DNA from: Mycoplasmatota bacterium
GTDB taxonomy: Bacteria; Bacillota_I; Bacilli_A; Izemoplasmatales; Hujiaoplasmataceae
DNA length: 9,135 nt
Assembly (NCBI GenBank): GCA_023132365.1
Contig: JAGLYJ010000040.1
Location: forward strand, 1 to 9,135
Direction: 5' to 3'
The notes beneath the pieces were generated by a model. The model made no database searches. It saw nothing but the letters and a program-made list of their open reading frames with translations, and had not been told where the DNA came from. Below, one piece after another: positions 6,304 to 9,135 of this stretch (positions are counted from its first letter, which is position 1; each line of letters opens with the position of its first letter). Both the position numbers and the translations under genes were made by a program.

Positions 6304-7290
6304 ATGAACAAAGACTATAAGCCACCTTATAAAATAACTGATAAGATAATAAACTATATCTCAGTTATTACAGAAGTTATAACAAAGCTTACTATAAACA
6401 ATGAAGAGTTATCTAGCCCTATGCTGAGAAGAGAGAATCAAATCAAAACAATTCATTCCTCTTTAGCGATTGAGAATAATTCATTATCACTTGATCAAGT
6501 CACAGACATAATCAATGGAAAAAGAGTATTAGGACCTCCACAGGAAATTACTGAGGTTAAAAATGCTTTTGAAACATATGAAATGATTCTAAATTTTGAT
6601 CCTCTTAGTAGTGAGGATTTGTTAAAAGCACATAAAATTTTAATGAAAGATTTAGTTAATGACAACGGGCAGTTTAGAAAAGGTGGGGTAGGTGTGTTTG
6701 CTGGTGAGAAATTAATCCATATGGCCCCGCAAGCTAAATTTGTTCCAGACCATATGAGTGATTTATTCAGGTGGGCATCAGAAAACACTGATATTCATCC
6801 ATTGATTAGAAGTTGTGTATTCCATTATGAATTTGAGTTTATTCATCCTTTTAGTGATGGAAACGGAAGAATGGGTAGATTATGGCAAACATTACATCTT
6901 TCAAGATGGAGAAAGGTATTTAGATGGTTACCTGTTGAAACATTGGTTAAAGAGAGACAACAGGAATACTATGATGTACTAGGAGTCTGTGATAATGAAG
7001 CAGAATCAACTAAATTCATTGAGTATATGCTACATAATATTTACGAATCGCTATTGGATATTAAGCAGACCGAACAAGTTGCCGAACAAGTAACCGAACA
7101 AGTTGAGAAATTAATGAATGTAATTTCATCAACACCTAAATCTGCAAATGAACTTATGGAACTTGTAGGGATCAAACATAAATTAACATTTAGAGATAAT
7201 TATCTTAAGCCTGCAGTCAAATTGGGTTTAGTATTAATGACTGTTCCAGATAAACCAAGAAGTAGCAAGCAAAAATATTATAAGAAATAA
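6304..7290 (+). CDS. Fic-family protein (AMPylase type) with inhibitory motif and C-terminal winged-helix-like domain
   Basis: The 328-residue protein carries the complete catalytic Fic motif HPFSDGNGRMGR (181-192). H181 should act as base, D185 should bind metal, and the glycines and R192 should hold the nucleotide phosphates. Family members usually transfer AMP from ATP to a hydroxyl of a target protein. The N-terminal helix contains SLAIEN (53-58), matching the inhibitory (S/T)xxxE(G/N) motif with E57. This makes it a class II Fic protein that restrains itself in cis, which fits the absence of an adjacent antitoxin gene. Residues 119-145 form the target-binding flap (FRKGGVGVF...HMAPQA). 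A linker with EQV repeats (257-268) leads to a C-terminal region (about 270-328) resembling the winged-helix domain common in this group (SANELMELVGIKHKLTFRDNYLKPAVKLGLV). No TM or signal is seen. The target is unknown. Confidence 0.93.
   Translation: MNKDYKPPYKITDKIINYISVITEVITKLTINNEELSSPMLRRENQIKTIHSSLAIENNSLSLDQVTDIINGKRVLGPPQEITEVKNAFETYEMILNFDPLSSEDLLKAHKILMKDLVNDNGQFRKGGVGVFAGEKLIHMAPQAKFVPDHMSDLFRWASENTDIHPLIRSCVFHYEFEFIHPFSDGNGRMGRLWQTLHLSRWRKVFRWLPVETLVKERQQEYYDVLGVCDNEAESTKFIEYMLHNIYESLLDIKQTEQVAEQVTEQVEKLMNVISSTPKSANELMELVGIKHKLTFRDNYLKPAVKLGLVLMTVPDKPRSSKQKYYKK
7070..7105 (+). repeat. 12-bp tandem repeat, three units, inside fic
   Basis: Three consecutive units begin CCGAACAAGT and end TG, AA and TG (7070-7081, 7082-7093, 7094-7105). 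They encode (A/T)EQV steps in the linker between the Fic core and the C-terminal domain. The unit length is a multiple of three, so slippage would lengthen or shorten the linker without breaking the frame. Confidence 0.88.
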
Positions 7291-7303
7291 TTATAATATA
7301 TAA

Positions 7304-7441
7304 GAGAATCTGAATGGAGTGAAAAAACATTATCAAAAGTGGATTGGTATGGTTTTTAAACAGTGGTTAACTAATCCACCATATGCATACAATAATAAGT
7401 TGCAACTAAAAATGTTACAACGAGCCGTATTATAAATCGCT
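7304..7441 (+). pseudogene. Second Rhs-tail remnant downstream of fic
   Basis: After TAA 7301-7303 an open frame reads WIGMVFKQWLTNPPYAYNNKLQLKMLQRAVL and stops. The first 16 of these residues equal the end of the remnant at 4487-4759, and this copy has tyrosine where the other has TAG. It lacks the RHS core motifs themselves (no YYNPxxGRF) and has no credible start, so it is only a fragment of a former gene end. PYAYNNKL resembles the PYAYCNNNP-type segment that follows the core in Rhs proteins. It begins within 15 bp of the fic stop. Confidence 0.7.
7340..7441 (+). repeat. Direct repeat, copy 2 (Rhs tail)
   Basis: Partner of 4709-4810: same orientation, same length, no gaps, about 84% identical by hand count. 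The two copies bracket the hydrolase-like and fic genes. Confidence 0.85.
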
Positions 7442-7469
7442 TGAAAGAATATTTACTATGACGTATTTG

Positions 7470-7478
7470 TGTTATAAT
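7470..7478 (+). promoter_or_regulatory. Probable extended -10 promoter for the barrel-AAA+ gene
   Basis: TGTTATAAT (7470-7478) is a perfect -10 with the TGn extension. TTTACT at 7452-7457 matches the -35 at 4 of 6 positions, but with only 15-bp spacing. Transcription from here would give a leader of about 100 nt before TTG 7583, containing the inverted repeat at 7515-7555. Confidence 0.42.
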
Positions 7479-7514
7479 AATCATTAAGAAATATTATCAG
7501 TTAATATAAAATAA

Positions 7515-7555
7515 CTAATAAATCTAAACTAACAATATAACATAAGATTTATTAG
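7515..7555 (+). repeat. Perfect 11-bp inverted repeat in the leader of the barrel-AAA+ gene
   Basis: CTAATAAATCT (7515-7525) and AGATTTATTAG (7545-7555) are exact complements around 19 nt. The repeat ends 14 nt before the ribosome binding site. The absence of a T tract argues against a terminator. It could be an operator or an RNA hairpin that affects translation. Confidence 0.6.
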
Positions 7556-7569
7556 AATAAGCCAAATCT

Positions 7570-7574
7570 AGAGG
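7570..7574 (+). promoter_or_regulatory. Ribosome binding site that fixes a TTG start
   Basis: AGAGG lies 8 nt before TTG 7583. The frame is closed upstream by TAG 7553-7555 and holds no ATG or GTG in between. The next in-frame ATG comes 34 codons later, inside the conserved barrel. TTG is therefore the best start. Confidence 0.65.
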
Positions 7575-7582
7575 TTGATGTT

Positions 7583-9135
7583 TTGAATAAAGAAGAAATC
7601 TTAAAAAAATTTAGAAATTCGATTACTAACAAAGAACCAATTATTGGAGTGTCTATAGGTAATGGCCGAAGCGCTAAACAAGCTATGAATGGTGGAGCTG
7701 ATATGGTCGCTACACTTAATGCAGGTCGTTTTCGCATGGGCGGAGTTGCGTCTACAGCTTCAATGATGCCATATAAGAATAGCAACAAATTAGTATTCGA
7801 TTTTGCAACCGAAGAAGTTTTACCACGTTTAAATGATATTCCTGTTATATTTGGAGCTTGTGCGCAAGATCCAAATATTAAACATGTTGATTTCGTTAAA
7901 AAACTAAAAGATACTGGATTCGATGGAATTAATAATTTTCCTACAGTTAGTCTTATTGATGGTATTTATCGGGAAGCACTTGAGGAGAACGGTGATGGAT
8001 TTATAAAGGAAGTTAACCTGATGAAAGCTGCGAATAAAATAGGACTGTTTACAGTCGCTTTTGCAGTTACTTTAGAAGAAGCAATTATGATGGCTAAAGC
8101 AGATGTAGATGTCCTTTGTTTGCATTTTGGGTGGACCTACATGACACAACCCCCAAAAGAAGAAATGAGCAAGTACGTCGATAATTTAATACATCGAACA
8201 AATGTTGTGTTCCAAGAAATCAAAAAAATTAAACAAGATATTATTCCCATGATTTACGGAGGAGCTATTGTAAGAAATCAGGCTGTTATTAAACGTTTTT
8301 ACGAAGAAACAGATACTGTTGGTTATTTTGGTGGTTCTGTATTTGATACAATACCTGTTGAAGGTAGTATGAAAGGTGCTACTGAATCATTTAAGAATAT
8401 GAACCGTGTATCATTGCTGGAAATGGAAAATAAAAATTTACGTAAATTACTTAAAAAAAGAGAAGGCATTAAATCAGTACTGGGAAACAGTGTTGAAATA
8501 ACAAAACTTACATCTTGGATTCAAAAAGTATCAAATCATGATGCTAATATATTAATTGAAGGCGAAAGTGGTACTGGTAAGGATTTAGTAGTAAAAGCAA
8601 TTCACTACAATAGCAATCGAGCTAGTTTTCCTCTAAAAAAAGTTAATTGCGCATCAATACCAAGGAATTTAATTGAAAGCGAACTATTTGGCCATGAAAA
8701 AGGAGCTTTTGCTGGAGCTGATAAAAAGCGTATTGGACGTATTGAATCAGCGAATCATGGAACATTTTTCTTAGATAATGTATCAGAACTAGATGTGAAT
8801 GTTCAAGCTAAACTATTACGAGTTATCCAAGATGGTGAATTTGAAAGAGTAGGAGGATCTGAAACCATTAAATTAGATGTTAGAGTTGTTTCTACAACTT
8901 TGAAAAATCTAAGAGAAGAAACGATTAATGGTAGATTCAGAGAAGACTTATATTACTTATTAACAGTCTTGAATAGAAGAATACCCCCTTTAAGAGAACA
9001 TAAAGAGGATATTCCTATATATGTAGCCGCATTTATAAAGCAAATACAAGAAAGATATAACTTAGAAATTAAAGTTTCAGATAATGTAATGAATGCATTC
9101 ATGGCGTATGACTGGCCTGGAAATGTTAGAGAATT
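7583..9135 (+). CDS. PEP-hydrolase-like TIM barrel fused to a degenerate sigma-54-activator-type AAA+ domain (3' end missing)
   Basis: At least 517 residues; the frame runs off the right edge. Residues 19-272 match the PEP-hydrolase-like barrel family (PF09370; also the C-terminal domain of tomato Tm-1): IIGVSIGNGRSAKQA, LNAGRFRMGG, GACAQDP, NFPTVSLIDG and GYFGGSV. A short coiled coil follows (about 276-293). From about 300 comes an enhancer-binding-protein AAA+ domain: Walker A GESGTGKD (327-334), N355 in VNCAS, ESELFGHEKGAFAGA (365-379), FFLDNV (395-400), GRFREDLYYLL (450-460), PPLREH and WPGNVRE at the edge. Several catalytic or sigma-contact residues are replaced: GAFTGA T to A377, Walker B E to N399, sensor I N to L440, second arginine finger R to L459. 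The barrel is probably the sensor. A DNA-binding end, usual in this class, would lie outside the window. A classical sigma-54 activator role is doubtful. Confidence 0.88.
   Translation, partial: MNKEEILKKFRNSITNKEPIIGVSIGNGRSAKQAMNGGADMVATLNAGRFRMGGVASTASMMPYKNSNKLVFDFATEEVLPRLNDIPVIFGACAQDPNIKHVDFVKKLKDTGFDGINNFPTVSLIDGIYREALEENGDGFIKEVNLMKAANKIGLFTVAFAVTLEEAIMMAKADVDVLCLHFGWTYMTQPPKEEMSKYVDNLIHRTNVVFQEIKKIKQDIIPMIYGGAIVRNQAVIKRFYEETDTVGYFGGSVFDTIPVEGSMKGATESFKNMNRVSLLEMENKNLRKLLKKREGIKSVLGNSVEITKLTSWIQKVSNHDANILIEGESGTGKDLVVKAIHYNSNRASFPLKKVNCASIPRNLIESELFGHEKGAFAGADKKRIGRIESANHGTFFLDNVSELDVNVQAKLLRVIQDGEFERVGGSETIKLDVRVVSTTLKNLREETINGRFREDLYYLLTVLNRRIPPLREHKEDIPIYVAAFIKQIQERYNLEIKVSDNVMNAFMAYDWPGNVRE

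Noticed and set aside
6495..6788. Minus-strand frame opposite fic, and a similar one at 7552-7788 opposite the barrel domain
   Set aside because: Both lie opposite conserved protein motifs on the plus strand and show no recognisable domain.
214..7290. Possible use of the Mycoplasma code (TGA as tryptophan)
   Set aside because: Tryptophans are encoded by TGG and no in-frame TGA was seen in the complete genes.

Overview
The window is AT-rich DNA from a low-GC Gram-positive-type bacterium (Bacillota or the Izemoplasma/Haloplasma/Acholeplasma side of the Mycoplasmatota). I infer this from base composition, strong AGGAGG-type ribosome binding sites, T-tailed terminators and the gene families present. 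Tryptophan is written TGG in the reading frames and I saw no in-frame TGA, so the standard code fits better than the Mycoplasma code. I cannot name the species.

Left part (1-4373): the last 37 codons of a GHKL-type sensor histidine kinase end at a clear terminator (126-161). A two-gene ABC exporter follows: an 820-residue double-FtsX permease, then its LolD/MacB-type ATPase, which begins just after the permease stop. A separately promoted TraX-family membrane protein follows and is closed by a second terminator (4344-4373).

Middle part (4374-7441) looks accessory. It is framed by two decayed Rhs tail fragments that share an ungapped direct repeat of about 102 bp (4709-4810 and 7340-7441, about 84% identical by hand count). 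Between the copies lie a minus-strand protein with a TPR-like N-terminus and an alpha/beta-hydrolase fold that has lost its nucleophile and catalytic histidine, a 410-bp divergent intergenic region with a cluster of palindromes, and a Fic-family AMPylase-type protein with an N-terminal inhibitory motif and a C-terminal winged-helix-like domain. The Fic linker carries a 12-bp tandem repeat.

Right part (7442-9135): a gene starting at TTG 7583 runs off the window end. It fuses a PEP-hydrolase-like TIM barrel (the family of the tomato Tm-1 C-terminal domain) to a sigma-54-activator-type AAA+ domain. The AAA+ domain keeps the Walker A motif and one arginine finger but has replaced the GAFTGA threonine, the Walker B glutamate, the sensor I asparagine and the second arginine finger. 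This is the most unusual object in the window: a small-molecule-sensor-like barrel on an ATPase that looks unable to work as a classical sigma-54 activator. Its leader contains a perfect 11-bp inverted repeat just upstream of the ribosome binding site.

No tRNA, rRNA, CRISPR array, transposase or integrase was seen.
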